Shown here: positions 25,126 through 33,001 of the stretch, one piece after another
Numbering within the stretch: the first letter of the stretch is position 1
Layout: the number at the start of each line of letters is the position of its first letter
Assembly (NCBI RefSeq): GCF_003075095.1
Contig: NZ_QCZF01000001.1
Span: forward strand, 558,001 to 622,000
Length of the DNA: 64,000 bases
Direction: 5' to 3'
Source: Blastococcus litoris
GTDB lineage: Bacteria; Actinomycetota; Actinomycetes; Mycobacteriales; Geodermatophilaceae
Program-made: the position numbers and the translations under genes
Notes under the pieces: generated by a model
What the model was told of the DNA's origin: nothing
The model's database searches: none
What the model saw: the letters and a program-made list of their open reading frames with translations, nothing else

Positions 25126-25895
25126 TGGCTCTGGACGCCGGTGGTTTCCCCGCCACGCGCAGCCCGGGGGGCGTGGTGCGGTCGGCGGCCGGCGCCCGCA
25201 CCCTCGAGGTCCTCGACCAGCGGGTGTCCGGCTGCTACGCCTGCCCGCGCCTGGTGGTCTGGCGGGAGGAGGTGGCGCGGGTCAAGCGCGCCTCCTTCCG
25301 CGACTGGGACTACTGGGGCCGGCCGGTTCCGGGCCTCGGGCCGGCCGACGCGCGGATCGCCGTCGTCGGGCTGGCGCCGGCCGCGCACGGCGGGAACCGC
25401 ACCGGGCGGGTGTTCACCGGCGACCGCAGCGGTGACTGGATCTTCGCCGCGCTCTGGCGGGCGGGGCTGGCCAACCAGCCGACCTCCACGCACGTCGGGG
25501 ACGGGCTGGAGCTGACCGGCGTCCGCGTGGCCGCGGCCGTGCGCTGCGCCCCGCCGGACAACGCGCCCACCCCGCAGGAGCGCGACACCTGCAACCCGTG
25601 GCTGGCCCGCGAGCTGTCGCTGCTGCCGGAGCTGCGCGTCGTCGTCGTCCTCGGCGGCTTCGGCTGGACGGCGCTGTGGCCGGTGCTCGCCGCGGCGGGC
25701 TACCGGATCCCGCGGCCCCGGCCGGCGTTCGGGCACGGCGTGGAGGTCGACCTGGACGGACCGAGGGGACCGCTCACCCTGCTGGGCAGCTACCACGTCA
25801 GCCAGCAGAACACGTTCACCGGCCGGCTGACCGAACCCATGCTGGACGCCGTCCTGGACCGCGCGACCGAGGTGGCCGGGCTCCGGGGGGCCTAG
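25125..25895 (+). CDS. Uracil-DNA glycosylase family 5 (UDGb-like)
   Basis: 256 residues starting within the previous stop (TGATG at 25123-25127). Iron-sulfur cysteines are visible in SGCYACPRLVVW and later in RCAPPDNAPTPQERDTCNPW. Family-5 motifs are GLAPAAHGGNRTGRVFTGD, where A replaces the catalytic acid of other families, and SYHVSQQNTFTGRL. The enzyme removes uracil, and often hypoxanthine, from DNA in base excision repair, which matters in a high-GC genome exposed to cytosine deamination. It is co-transcribed with ppx by overlap. Confidence 0.9.
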   Translation: MALDAGGFPATRSPGGVVRSAAGARTLEVLDQRVSGCYACPRLVVWREEVARVKRASFRDWDYWGRPVPGLGPADARIAVVGLAPAAHGGNRTGRVFTGDRSGDWIFAALWRAGLANQPTSTHVGDGLELTGVRVAAAVRCAPPDNAPTPQERDTCNPWLARELSLLPELRVVVVLGGFGWTALWPVLAAAGYRIPRPRPAFGHGVEVDLDGPRGPLTLLGSYHVSQQNTFTGRLTEPMLDAVLDRATEVAGLRGA

Positions 25896-25898
25896 GCT
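25893..25898 (+). promoter_or_regulatory. -10 element TAGGCT for leaderless ndh
   Basis: TAGGCT begins in the UDG stop codon (TAG, 25893-25895) and is followed by CCCTCC and ATG 25905. The CCCTCC tract is anti-purine, so there is no ribosome site and a leaderless start is the simplest reading. Confidence 0.5.
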
Positions 25899-25904
25899 CC
25901 CTCC

Positions 25905-27308
25905 ATGGCTGAGGCGATCGCGCGCGAGCTGACCCACCGGCCGGTGATCCTCGTCGTCGGCGGCGGCTACGTCGGCCTCTACACGGCTCTGCGGCTGCAG
26001 AAGAAGCTGTCCCGGGGCCGCGCCGAGATCGTGGTCGTCGACCCGCAGCCGCACATGACCTACCAGCCGTTCCTGCCGGAGGCCGCCGCCGGATCGGTCG
26101 AGCCGCGGCACGTCGTCGTCCCGCTCCGGCGCACCCTGCGGCACTGCCGGGTCATCACCGGGGCCGTCGTCGGCCTCACCCACGCCGACCGGAAGGCCCG
26201 GGTGGCGCCGGTCGAGGGGACGCCGTTCGAGGTCTCCTACGACGTGCTCGTGATGGCCGCCGGCTCCGTGGCGCGCACGCTGCCGATCCCGGGGCTGGCA
26301 GAGCACGGCGTCGGCTTCAAGAACGTCGGCGAGGCCATCTACCTGCGCAACCACGTGCTCGCGCGGCTGGACGCGGCCAGCTCCACCGACGACCCCGCTG
26401 TCCGGCAGCGGGCGCTGACCTTCACCTTCGTCGGCGGCGGCTACGCCGGCGTCGAGGCGTTCGCGGAGCTCGAGGACATGGCGCGGTACGCCATCGAGCA
26501 CTACTACCCGCGGCTGTCGCCGTCCGACATGCGCTGGGTGCTGGTCGAGGCGATGGGCCGCATCCTGCCCGAGGTCGACCTGGACATGGCCGCGTGGACG
26601 GTGCGCCAGCTGACGGCCCGGGGCATGGACGTGCGCCTGAACACCCGGCTGGAGTCGGTGTCCCACGACTGCGTCGTCCGGCTCAGCGACGGCGAGGAGT
26701 TCCCGAGCGACACCCTGGTGTGGACGGCGGGGACGAAGCCGAACCCGGTGCTCGTCGACACCGATCTGCCGGTGGACGGCCGCGGCCGGGTGGAGTGCGA
26801 GCCCACCCTGCAGGTGCGGGGGATGCCCGGGGCCTGGGCGGCCGGTGACCTCGCCGCGGTCCCGGACCTGACCAAGGACCCGGGTGCCACCACCGCGCCC
26901 AACGCCCAGCACGCCGTCCGGCAGGCCAAGCAGCTGGCCGACAACATCGTCGCCGTGCTCGCCGGCCGGGAGCCGGTGCCCTACCGGCACGAGTACGTCG
27001 GCTCGGTCGCCAGCCTCGGGCTGCACAAGGGCGTGGCGCAGGTCTACGGAGTGAAGCTGACGGGCTGGCCGGCCTGGTTCATGCACCGGGCCTACCACGT
27101 GAGCCGGGTGCCGACCTTCAACCGCAAGGCACGGGTGGTCGCCGACTGGACGCTGGCCTCGCTGTTCCGTCGGGAGGTCGTCTCCCTCGGGCAGCTGCAG
27201 GACCCGCGCCGGGAGTTCGTCTCCGCGGCGAACACCGGCCGGGACGGGCAGCTGCCGCCGCCCCGGCCCGACAGCGCCGAGCCGTCGTCCCGGACGCGCT
27301 CCGCCTGA
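25905..27308 (+). CDS. ndh: Type II NADH dehydrogenase
   Basis: 467 residues. Two dinucleotide folds are visible: FAD-binding ILVVGGGYVGLYTALRLQKK near residue 15 and NADH-binding FTFVGGGYAGVEAFAELED near residue 170. The FAD-contacting GAWAAGDLAAVPD follows, and the C-terminal amphipathic segment WFMHRAYHVSRVPTFNRK docks on the membrane. NDH-2 passes electrons from NADH to menaquinone without pumping protons. The C-terminal 40 residues are disordered and proline-rich. It is preceded by a leaderless-type promoter inside the UDG stop and is transcribed alone; the next gene is convergent. Confidence 0.93.
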   Translation: MAEAIARELTHRPVILVVGGGYVGLYTALRLQKKLSRGRAEIVVVDPQPHMTYQPFLPEAAAGSVEPRHVVVPLRRTLRHCRVITGAVVGLTHADRKARVAPVEGTPFEVSYDVLVMAAGSVARTLPIPGLAEHGVGFKNVGEAIYLRNHVLARLDAASSTDDPAVRQRALTFTFVGGGYAGVEAFAELEDMARYAIEHYYPRLSPSDMRWVLVEAMGRILPEVDLDMAAWTVRQLTARGMDVRLNTRLESVSHDCVVRLSDGEEFPSDTLVWTAGTKPNPVLVDTDLPVDGRGRVECEPTLQVRGMPGAWAAGDLAAVPDLTKDPGATTAPNAQHAVRQAKQLADNIVAVLAGREPVPYRHEYVGSVASLGLHKGVAQVYGVKLTGWPAWFMHRAYHVSRVPTFNRKARVVADWTLASLFRREVVSLGQLQDPRREFVSAANTGRDGQLPPPRPDSAEPSSRTRSA

Positions 27309-27332
27309 TCGGACGGAGGCGCCGCTACGCCG

Positions 27333-27347
27333 GCGGACGCTGTCCGC
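27333..27347. terminator. Short hairpin between convergent ndh and oxygenase genes
   Basis: GCGGAC (27333-27338), three-base loop, GTCCGC (27342-27347). It lies in the 48-base gap between two convergent stop codons. Weak but well placed. Confidence 0.35.
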
Positions 27348-27356
27348 GCGTTCGCG

Positions 27357-28187
27357 TCAGCCGCCCGCCTTGCTGCGGAGCCCGCGGACCGCGTTCTTGA
27401 TCGGCGCGACCATCGAGCGGGCCTTGGCGCTGAATCGGTCCTTCTTGGCGCGGCGCAGTTCCTCGTCCGTGTAGAGGGATTCGCCGGGGCGTGACTGGAA
27501 CAGCGTCGTGTGCCGCGCGATGCGCCCCTCCGGGAGGCTGTAGTAGTACCACGCCATGGAACGCCGAGTGCGATCCGGAGGGCACGTCAACGGATCAGGG
27601 TGCCCGTGGAAGCTCTCACTGGTCGTCGAGAACACGACGAGCCGGTTGGCGATCGGCAGGATCTTCTTCACGGGCCGCGACATCGTGACGTCCCACAGTT
27701 CCAGCTGGCCGCCGTACGACTCGTCCCAGTCCTCGTTCAGGTACAGCAGCGCATTGAGCCGTCGCTGCAGCTTCGTCCTGGGATGCAGGTTGAAGTCCGC
27801 GTGGACCTTGAGGAGTCCACCCGGCCGGATCTGGTGCAGCCCGCCACCGTAGAGGGCCTGGTCGGGCACCAGGCCCTCGATCCCGGTCAGCTTCTCGAGG
27901 AAGTCGAGGAAGATCTGCCCGTTCAGCTCGCGGAGGACGCGCAGCTGGATGTCGGGCATGAGGCCTTCGTCCCTGAGCGACAGCTTCACCTCACGCGTGT
28001 TGTCGAACTCGCCCCAGGCCACGTCCTCCGGCTTCGGGAACTCGGCCTGCAACTCCTTGATGATCTCCGGGGGCAGGAAGTCGTCGATGGCGATGTGCGG
28101 GAATGGCTCGGCCTCGGCGTATGCCTTCGCGTTCTCCTCGGCGAGTGCGAGCGTTCGCTGGCGATCGAGAATGAGTGCCACGGCCAT
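27357..28187 (-). CDS. 2-oxoglutarate/Fe(II) oxygenase (prolyl 4-hydroxylase-like)
   Basis: 276 residues. The double-stranded beta-helix core has the iron triad H129-x-D131 (LLKVHADFN) and H194 or H196 (SFHGHPDP); R208/R209 in DRTRRSMAWYY is the likely 2-oxoglutarate ligand. The region LNALLYLNEDWDESYGG is typical of the 2OG-FeII_Oxy_3 family. The substrate is unknown; homologous domains hydroxylate proteins or sugar-linked residues, often near polysaccharide genes. ATG 28187 has GGAAACGGGG upstream. Sampled 60-base stretches are about 62-63 % GC against roughly 75 % in neighbours, and it carries rarer codons, which suggests acquisition by transfer. The C-terminus is lysine/arginine-rich. Confidence 0.82.
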   Translation of the reverse strand: MAVALILDRQRTLALAEENAKAYAEAEPFPHIAIDDFLPPEIIKELQAEFPKPEDVAWGEFDNTREVKLSLRDEGLMPDIQLRVLRELNGQIFLDFLEKLTGIEGLVPDQALYGGGLHQIRPGGLLKVHADFNLHPRTKLQRRLNALLYLNEDWDESYGGQLELWDVTMSRPVKKILPIANRLVVFSTTSESFHGHPDPLTCPPDRTRRSMAWYYYSLPEGRIARHTTLFQSRPGESLYTDEELRRAKKDRFSAKARSMVAPIKNAVRGLRSKAGG

Positions 28188-28452
28188 GCCCCGTTTCCTG
28201 GATGGATCAACTGATTCCGATGACGCGGTGCTTTCCGCGAAGCCGCCATCCGCCGTGAATGCGTACTCAGGCCCCCGTAGGGCGGCAGTTTGGACGAGTG
28301 GTGGCGGGAATCGCAATACCCTCGATCGTGGCTGCGGCCGTCGCCGAGAACGTGGGGAGACGTGATCGTCCGCGAGCGGAAGGCGCGGTTCCGGGGGACC
28401 GCGGCGCCGGGAGGGCCCGGGGCTGCCCGTGCACCGGAGCCGGCCCGGTGGT
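28188..28452. other. Lower-GC intergenic stretch upstream of the oxygenase gene
   Basis: 265 bases between the oxygenase start and the end of the next minus-strand gene. Its oxygenase-proximal half is about 58 % GC (28201-28260), the lowest seen in the window, and returns to background by about 28380. It must hold the oxygenase promoter, but I could not pick a convincing -10/-35 pair. No RNA gene or mobile-element end was recognised. Confidence 0.5.
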
Positions 28453-29382
28453 TCAGCCGGTGAGCGAGGAGTCGCCGGCCAGCCGGGCGCCGAGGGCGGC
28501 ACCCAGGGCGTTGACCGCGGCGGTCGAGGCGGTGACCAGGCCGGCCGACGCGTGCGCCACGTGCCAGAGGCCGTCGAGCCGGCGGAGGTCGACCGGCACC
28601 CCGGCTGCCCGCGCCAGGTGCGCGAGCCGGACGGCGTCCTCGAGGAGGATCTCCTCGCTGCCGACGTGCATCGTGATCGGCGGCAGCCCGGACAGGTCGG
28701 CGTCCAGCGGCGAGAGCTCGGCAGCACCCGGGTCCGTGCCGTCCCCGAACTCGCGGGCGCACCGGCGCAGCCAGGCCGGCCGGAGCATCGCGTCGCCGCG
28801 GTCGTCGGGCCAGGTGCTGCCGGTCAGGTCGAGCCACGGGGAGATCAGGCCGAGGGCGGCCGGGAGGGGGCCCGCGCCGTCGCGCAGGCGGAGGGCCGCG
28901 GCCAGTGCCAGCCAGCCGCCGGCGGAGTCGCCGGCGACGGCCGTGCGGCCAGGGGTGGCGCCCCGGTCCATCAGCTCGCGGTAGGCGGCCAGGACGTCGT
29001 CGAGCGCGGCCGGGAAGGGGTGCTCGGGCGCGAGCCGGTAGTCGAGCACGTGCACGGTCGCGCCGCTGGCCGCGGCCAGGTGCGTGGCGAGGGCGCGGTG
29101 CGTGGCGGGGGAGCCGGTGGTGAACCCGCCGCCGTGCAGGTAGAGCACCGCCGAGCCCGGATCCCCGGACGCGGGCGTGAGGACCTCGGCCGGTCGCCGG
29201 CCCAGCCGTCCGGTGCCGACGGCGACGCCGTCGGCCAGCGGGGTCGGCCGGGTGACGGCTGCCAGCCAGCGCCGCTGGAGGCCGACCGGGAGACGCGGGC
29301 CGAGCACCGGGCGCACGAGGGCGCGCACGCCGGCGCGCATGACGCGGACGGGGACCTGGGGGCTGGGGCTCACGGGGGTCAC
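28453..29382 (-). CDS. Alpha/beta hydrolase, hormone-sensitive-lipase family
   Basis: 309 residues. The oxyanion motif is HGGG (YLHGGGFTTG, H83), the nucleophile S153 lies in GDSAGG, the probable acid is E243 or E244 in HVGSEEILLEDA, and the histidine is H274 in GLWHVAH. DYRLAPEHPFPAALDD is diagnostic of this carboxylesterase family, which hydrolyses short-chain esters. The physiological substrate is unknown. GTG 29382 gives the longest frame, but it lies within a -10-like TACGGT (29386-29381); in-frame GTG 29373, seven bases after that hexamer, may be the real leaderless start. Confidence 0.85.
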   Translation of the reverse strand: MTPVSPSPQVPVRVMRAGVRALVRPVLGPRLPVGLQRRWLAAVTRPTPLADGVAVGTGRLGRRPAEVLTPASGDPGSAVLYLHGGGFTTGSPATHRALATHLAAASGATVHVLDYRLAPEHPFPAALDDVLAAYRELMDRGATPGRTAVAGDSAGGWLALAAALRLRDGAGPLPAALGLISPWLDLTGSTWPDDRGDAMLRPAWLRRCAREFGDGTDPGAAELSPLDADLSGLPPITMHVGSEEILLEDAVRLAHLARAAGVPVDLRRLDGLWHVAHASAGLVTASTAAVNALGAALGARLAGDSSLTG

Positions 29383-29425
29383 CGTACGGGCAGCGGCGGG
29401 GCGCCCCGGCTAGCGTGCGCAGAGC

Positions 29426-29499
29426 GCCCCCGTAGCCCAATCGGCAGAGGCAGGCCCCTTAAAAGGGTCCGAGTGTCGGTTCGATCCCGACCGGGGGCA
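29426..29499 (+). tRNA. tRNA with anticodon UAA (Leu codon UUA) but class I short variable loop
   Basis: A complete 74-base cloverleaf: acceptor GCCCCCG/CGGGGGC, D arm with GG in the loop, anticodon stem GGCCC/GGGTC closing loop CTTAAAA (anticodon TAA), variable loop of only five bases (CGAGT), T arm GTCGG/CCGAC with TTCGATC, discriminator A, followed by genomic CC. By anticodon and A73 it would be tRNA-Leu(UAA), yet bacterial leucine tRNAs have a long variable arm. The D stem has a C13-A22 mismatch and G at position 21. A -10-like TAGCGT lies nine bases upstream. It could be an atypical functional tRNA or a decayed one. Confidence 0.8.
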
Positions 29500-29506
29500 C
29501 CGCCCT

Positions 29507-29520
29507 CCACGGGCCCGTGG
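29507..29520. terminator. 14-base palindrome behind the tRNA
   Basis: CCACGGGCCCGTGG is perfectly self-complementary and begins eight bases after the tRNA. It could act as a terminator or 3' processing signal. Confidence 0.35.
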
Positions 29521-29639
29521 CCCGGACGGGGGAATCGCGACACGCCGGAACTACGCAGGGGCTGCGGGCGTTGACCTGACCGAGTGGAGTGCACCACCGT
29601 GGGCTCCACGGTCCGAACAGTCACCTCAGGGAGATGACG

Positions 29640-30455
29640 ATGCCCAGCAGCAACCCGGCGTTCCGGGGATTCGGCGCGGCCCCCGGTGGCCAGCAGCAGT
29701 ACGCCGGGTGGGGCCAGCCCCAGCCGCAGTACGGCGCGCCGACCCAGCACGATCCCTACGCCGCCCCGGCGCCGTACTCGGCGACCACCACGCGCTACCT
29801 GACGATGGACGACGTCGTCACCAAGACCGGCATCACCTTCCTCGTCACCGTGCTCTCCGCGGCCGCCATCTGGGCCCTCCCGGGCCAGGCGGCCTGGGGG
29901 CTCGCACTGCCGGCGGTCTTCGTGGGCCTGGTGCTCGGCCTGGTGATCGCGTTCAAGCAGATCGCGAACCCGGCCGCGACGCTCGCCTACGCCGTGGTGG
30001 AGGGCATCTTCCTCGGCGCGATCAGCGAGGCGTTCAACAGCATCCCGCAGTTCGAGGGCATCGTGACCCAGGCGGTGATCGGCACCTTCGGTGTCTTCGC
30101 CGGCATGCTGGTCGTCTACAAGACCGGCGCCATCCGGGTCACCCCGAAGCTCACCCGCTGGGTGATCGGCGCCCTCGTCGGCGTCGTCGTGCTGATGCTG
30201 GCGAACATCGTCGCCTCGTTCTTCACCCCGGGCGGGCTGGGTCTGCGTGACGGTGGCACGCTCGCCATCGTCTTCAGCCTGGTCGTGATCGGTGTCGCGG
30301 CGTTCTCGCTGCTGCTCGACTTCGACATGGCCGACGAGGCGATCCGCCGCGGCGCCCCCGCGAAGTTCGCCTGGTACATCGCCTTCGGCCTGCTCGTCAC
30401 GGTCGTCTGGCTGTACCTGGAGATCCTGCGGCTGCTCAGCTACTTCCGCGAGTAA
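29640..30455 (+). CDS. Bax inhibitor-1/YccA family membrane protein
   Basis: 271 residues. An N-terminal tail rich in G, Q, P and Y (about residues 1-50) precedes seven hydrophobic segments, ending with the conserved WLYLEILRLLSYFRE. The loop segment LDFDMADEAIRRGAPAK with its aspartates is characteristic of the BI-1 family, whose bacterial members are pH-sensitive calcium leak channels. AGGGAG at 29628-29633 is correctly spaced for ATG 29640 and too close to the alternative ATG 29634. The gene stands alone and is closed by a strong hairpin. Confidence 0.88.
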   Translation: MPSSNPAFRGFGAAPGGQQQYAGWGQPQPQYGAPTQHDPYAAPAPYSATTTRYLTMDDVVTKTGITFLVTVLSAAAIWALPGQAAWGLALPAVFVGLVLGLVIAFKQIANPAATLAYAVVEGIFLGAISEAFNSIPQFEGIVTQAVIGTFGVFAGMLVVYKTGAIRVTPKLTRWVIGALVGVVVLMLANIVASFFTPGGLGLRDGGTLAIVFSLVVIGVAAFSLLLDFDMADEAIRRGAPAKFAWYIAFGLLVTVVWLYLEILRLLSYFRE

Positions 30456-30470
30456 GCACGTCACACCCCG

Positions 30471-30502
30471 AAGGCCCGGTCCCCGCGAGGGGGCCGGGCC
30501 TT
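30471..30502 (+). terminator. Rho-independent-type terminator of the Bax inhibitor gene
   Basis: AAGGCCCGG and CCGGGCCTT pair over nine bases, with a C-rich/G-rich inner stem and a GCGA loop. T-rich bases (TTGGTCGTTCT) follow. It starts 15 bases after the stop codon. Confidence 0.75.
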
Positions 30503-30596
30503 GGTCGTTCTCGCGTGGGCGGAGTCCCTCAGCCGGGCACTGTCCCCTCCGGGATGTCCGGCCGAGGGACGACGCCTCGTCGCCGTGCGGGCGGGA

Positions 30597-31817
30597 TCAG
30601 CTCAGGCGCTCGATGACCATCGCCATGCCCATGCCGCCACCGACGCACATGGTCTCCAGGCCGAAGGTCTCGTCCCGAGTCTGCAGGCCGTTGATCAGCG
30701 TGCCGGTGATGCGGGCGCCGGTCATGCCGAACGGGTGGCCGACGGCGATGGCGCCGCCGTGCACGTTCAGCTTGTCGATGTCGATGCCCAGGTCGCGGTA
30801 GCTGGGGATGACCTGCGCGGCGAAGGCCTCGTTGATCTCGACGAGGTCGATGTCGTCGATGGTCATGCCCGCGCGCTGCAGCGCCAGCTTCGAGGCGTCG
30901 ACCGGGCCGTAGCCCATGATCTCCGGCGACAGGCCGGTGACCGCCGTGGACACGATGCGCGCCAGCGGGGTCAGCCCCAGCTCGGCGGCCTTGGTGTCGC
31001 TCATGACGACGACAGCGGCGGCGCCGTCGTTGAGCGGGCAGGCGTTGCCCGCCGTCGCCCGGCCGTCGGGGCGGAACACCGGCTTGAGCTGCGAGAGCGC
31101 CTCGAGCGTGGTCCCGGCGCGCGGGCCGTCGTCCTTGCTGACCACGGTGCCGTCGGGCGTGGTGACCGGGGTGATCTCCCGCTCCCAGAAGCCGTCGTCG
31201 ATGGCCTTCTCCGCGAGGTTCTGGCTGCGGACGGCGAACTCGTCCATCTCCTGCCGCGAGACGTCCTTGAGCAGGGCGAGGTTCTCGGCCGTCTGGCCCA
31301 TCGCGATGTAGATGTCGGGGATCTCGCCGTTCTCGCGGGGGTCGGTCCACGAGTCGGCGCCGCTCTCGGCGACCTTGGCCCCGCGCGCCTCGGCGTCGGC
31401 GAACACCGGGTTCTTGGTGTCCGGGAGGCCGTCGCTGTTGCCCTTCACGAAGCGGGACACCATCTCGACGCCGGCGGAGATGAAGACGTCGCCCTCGCCG
31501 GCCTTGATGGCGTGCATCGCCATGCGGGTGGTCTGGAGCGACGAGGAGCAGTAGCGGGTGACCGTCGTCCCGGGCAGGTGGTCCATGCCGAGCAGCACGC
31601 TGACCACGCGGCCCATGTTGTAGCCCTGCTCGCCGCCGGGGAGGCCGCAGCCGAGCATCAGGTCGTCGATGTCGCGGGGGTCGAGCGCGGGCACCTTGTC
31701 CAGCGCGGCCCGGACGATGGTCGCGGCCAGGTCGTCGGGCCGCAGGTCCTTGAGGGACCCCTTGAAGGCGCGACCGATGGGGGAGCGGGCGGTCGCGACG
31801 ATGACGGCTTCGGGCAT
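30597..31817 (-). CDS. Acetyl-CoA C-acyltransferase (thiolase)
   Basis: 406 residues, a full-length thiolase. The acyl-accepting cysteine is C90 in VTRYCSSSLQTT, the histidine lies in GGAIAVGHPFGMTGAR, and the second cysteine in ETMCVGGGMGMAM. It joins or splits acyl-CoA and acetyl-CoA, in beta-oxidation or acetoacetyl-CoA formation. No beta-oxidation partners are next to it, so direction and chain length are undecided. ATG 31817 has GGAGGA closely upstream. A TAGTTT -10 candidate lies at 31876-31881 on the minus strand. Confidence 0.93.
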   Translation of the reverse strand: MPEAVIVATARSPIGRAFKGSLKDLRPDDLAATIVRAALDKVPALDPRDIDDLMLGCGLPGGEQGYNMGRVVSVLLGMDHLPGTTVTRYCSSSLQTTRMAMHAIKAGEGDVFISAGVEMVSRFVKGNSDGLPDTKNPVFADAEARGAKVAESGADSWTDPRENGEIPDIYIAMGQTAENLALLKDVSRQEMDEFAVRSQNLAEKAIDDGFWEREITPVTTPDGTVVSKDDGPRAGTTLEALSQLKPVFRPDGRATAGNACPLNDGAAAVVVMSDTKAAELGLTPLARIVSTAVTGLSPEIMGYGPVDASKLALQRAGMTIDDIDLVEINEAFAAQVIPSYRDLGIDIDKLNVHGGAIAVGHPFGMTGARITGTLINGLQTRDETFGLETMCVGGGMGMAMVIERLS

Positions 31818-31907
31818 GGGTCCTCCACGATGAGGCGGGCGCCGCGCGGGGGTGCGCCGGCGACGGGTCGCCCCCGAAACTACTCCGCGGTAACGGAGGT
31901 CCTCACC

Positions 31908-32930
31908 TCACGCGCTGGCCGGGGCCTCCGCGGGCTCCTGCGCCTGTTCCGGCGTCGGCATGTCGGGCGGACGACGACGTCGCAGGAGGGCCCAGGCGCC
32001 CCACGGTCCGGTGTCGGAACCGCCCACCTCGGCCGGCTGGACCTCCGTGCCGGTGCGGCTGGCGGCGCGCACCGCGGCCTTCTCGATCGGCCGCACGGTG
32101 CCGCGGCGGATGGGCCGCACGCCCCGGTCGGCCGACGCCGGCCAGACACCCACGGCGTCCGCGACCGAGGGCAGCAGCACGGCGGCGGCCTGGGCGTAGC
32201 CGTGCGCGCTGGGGTGGAACTCGTCGACGCTGAACATGGCGCGGTCCGACGCGAACGCCGGCCCCAGCACCGAGCCCAGCGACACGGTGCGCCCGCCCGC
32301 CTCGACCACGGCCACCGTCTGGGCGGCGGCCATCTGCCGGCTCCACCGCCGCGCGAAGGTGCGCAGCGGCTGGGCGATCGGCCGGATGGTGCCGAGGTCG
32401 GGGCAGGTGCCGACGACGACCTCGCACCCGGCCCCGGTGAGCCGGCGGACGGCCTCACCGAGGTGCTTCACCGAGACCGTCGGCCGGGTGCGGCTGGTGA
32501 CGTCGTTGGCGCCGATCATGATCAGCGCGACGGTCGGGTGCTCGGCGAGGGCCCGGTCGACCTGCTCGTCGAGATCGGGTGAGCGGGCGCCGGACTTGGC
32601 GAGGCGGACCAGCCGCACCGGGCGCTCGGCGAGCTCGGCCAGCGCCGAGGCGATGAGGACGCCGGGCGTCTCCTCCGCCCGGTGGACACCGAGGCCCACG
32701 GCGCTGGAGTCGCCCAGCACGGTGAACACGAGCGCCCTCCCGCGGCCCCTGCCGTAGACGCCGTCCCCCGAGGGCGGGTCGCCCTTGCTCGTGCGGGCCT
32801 CGATGTTGCGGCGGGCGGCACGGGCCTCCTCGCGGAGCAGTGCGGCCAGGGCGACACCGCCGAGGGCGACGCTGCCGCCGCCGTACGCGGTGGCAGCGGC
32901 GAGGCGTCGTGTCGTCCCCGTCAGCGCCAC
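31908..32930 (-). CDS. SGNH/GDSL-type hydrolase with N-terminal membrane segment
   Basis: 340 residues. A hydrophobic stretch (about 13-32, YGGGSVALGGVALAALL) may be a signal anchor. The SGNH blocks follow: GDSSAVGLG with S75, MIGANDVTS holding the block III glycine/asparagine, and SVDEFHPSAHGYA with the catalytic D and H. Such enzymes are esterases or deacetylases for lipids or sugar polymers, and the anchor would place it outside the membrane. The C-terminal 60 residues are basic and proline-rich. GGAGCGGAGG precedes GTG 32930. Substrate unknown. Confidence 0.85.
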   Translation of the reverse strand: MALTGTTRRLAAATAYGGGSVALGGVALAALLREEARAARRNIEARTSKGDPPSGDGVYGRGRGRALVFTVLGDSSAVGLGVHRAEETPGVLIASALAELAERPVRLVRLAKSGARSPDLDEQVDRALAEHPTVALIMIGANDVTSRTRPTVSVKHLGEAVRRLTGAGCEVVVGTCPDLGTIRPIAQPLRTFARRWSRQMAAAQTVAVVEAGGRTVSLGSVLGPAFASDRAMFSVDEFHPSAHGYAQAAAVLLPSVADAVGVWPASADRGVRPIRRGTVRPIEKAAVRAASRTGTEVQPAEVGGSDTGPWGAWALLRRRRPPDMPTPEQAQEPAEAPASA

Positions 32931-32973
32931 GGCCCCTCCGCTCCTGTGCTCGCGTCGTCCGTTCCTCTCACCC

Positions 32974-32994
32974 AGGTTATCGGCCCTCTACGGT
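32974..32994. promoter_or_regulatory. Divergent promoters between the SGNH hydrolase and DUF2252 genes
   Basis: On the minus strand TAACCT (32979-32974) fits a -10 for the hydrolase gene. On the plus strand TACGGT (32989-32994), seven bases and GTG 33002 give a leaderless start for the DUF2252 gene. The two elements lie only nine bases apart, so polymerases would compete. Confidence 0.4.
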
Positions 32995-33001
32995 GCCTCC
33001 T

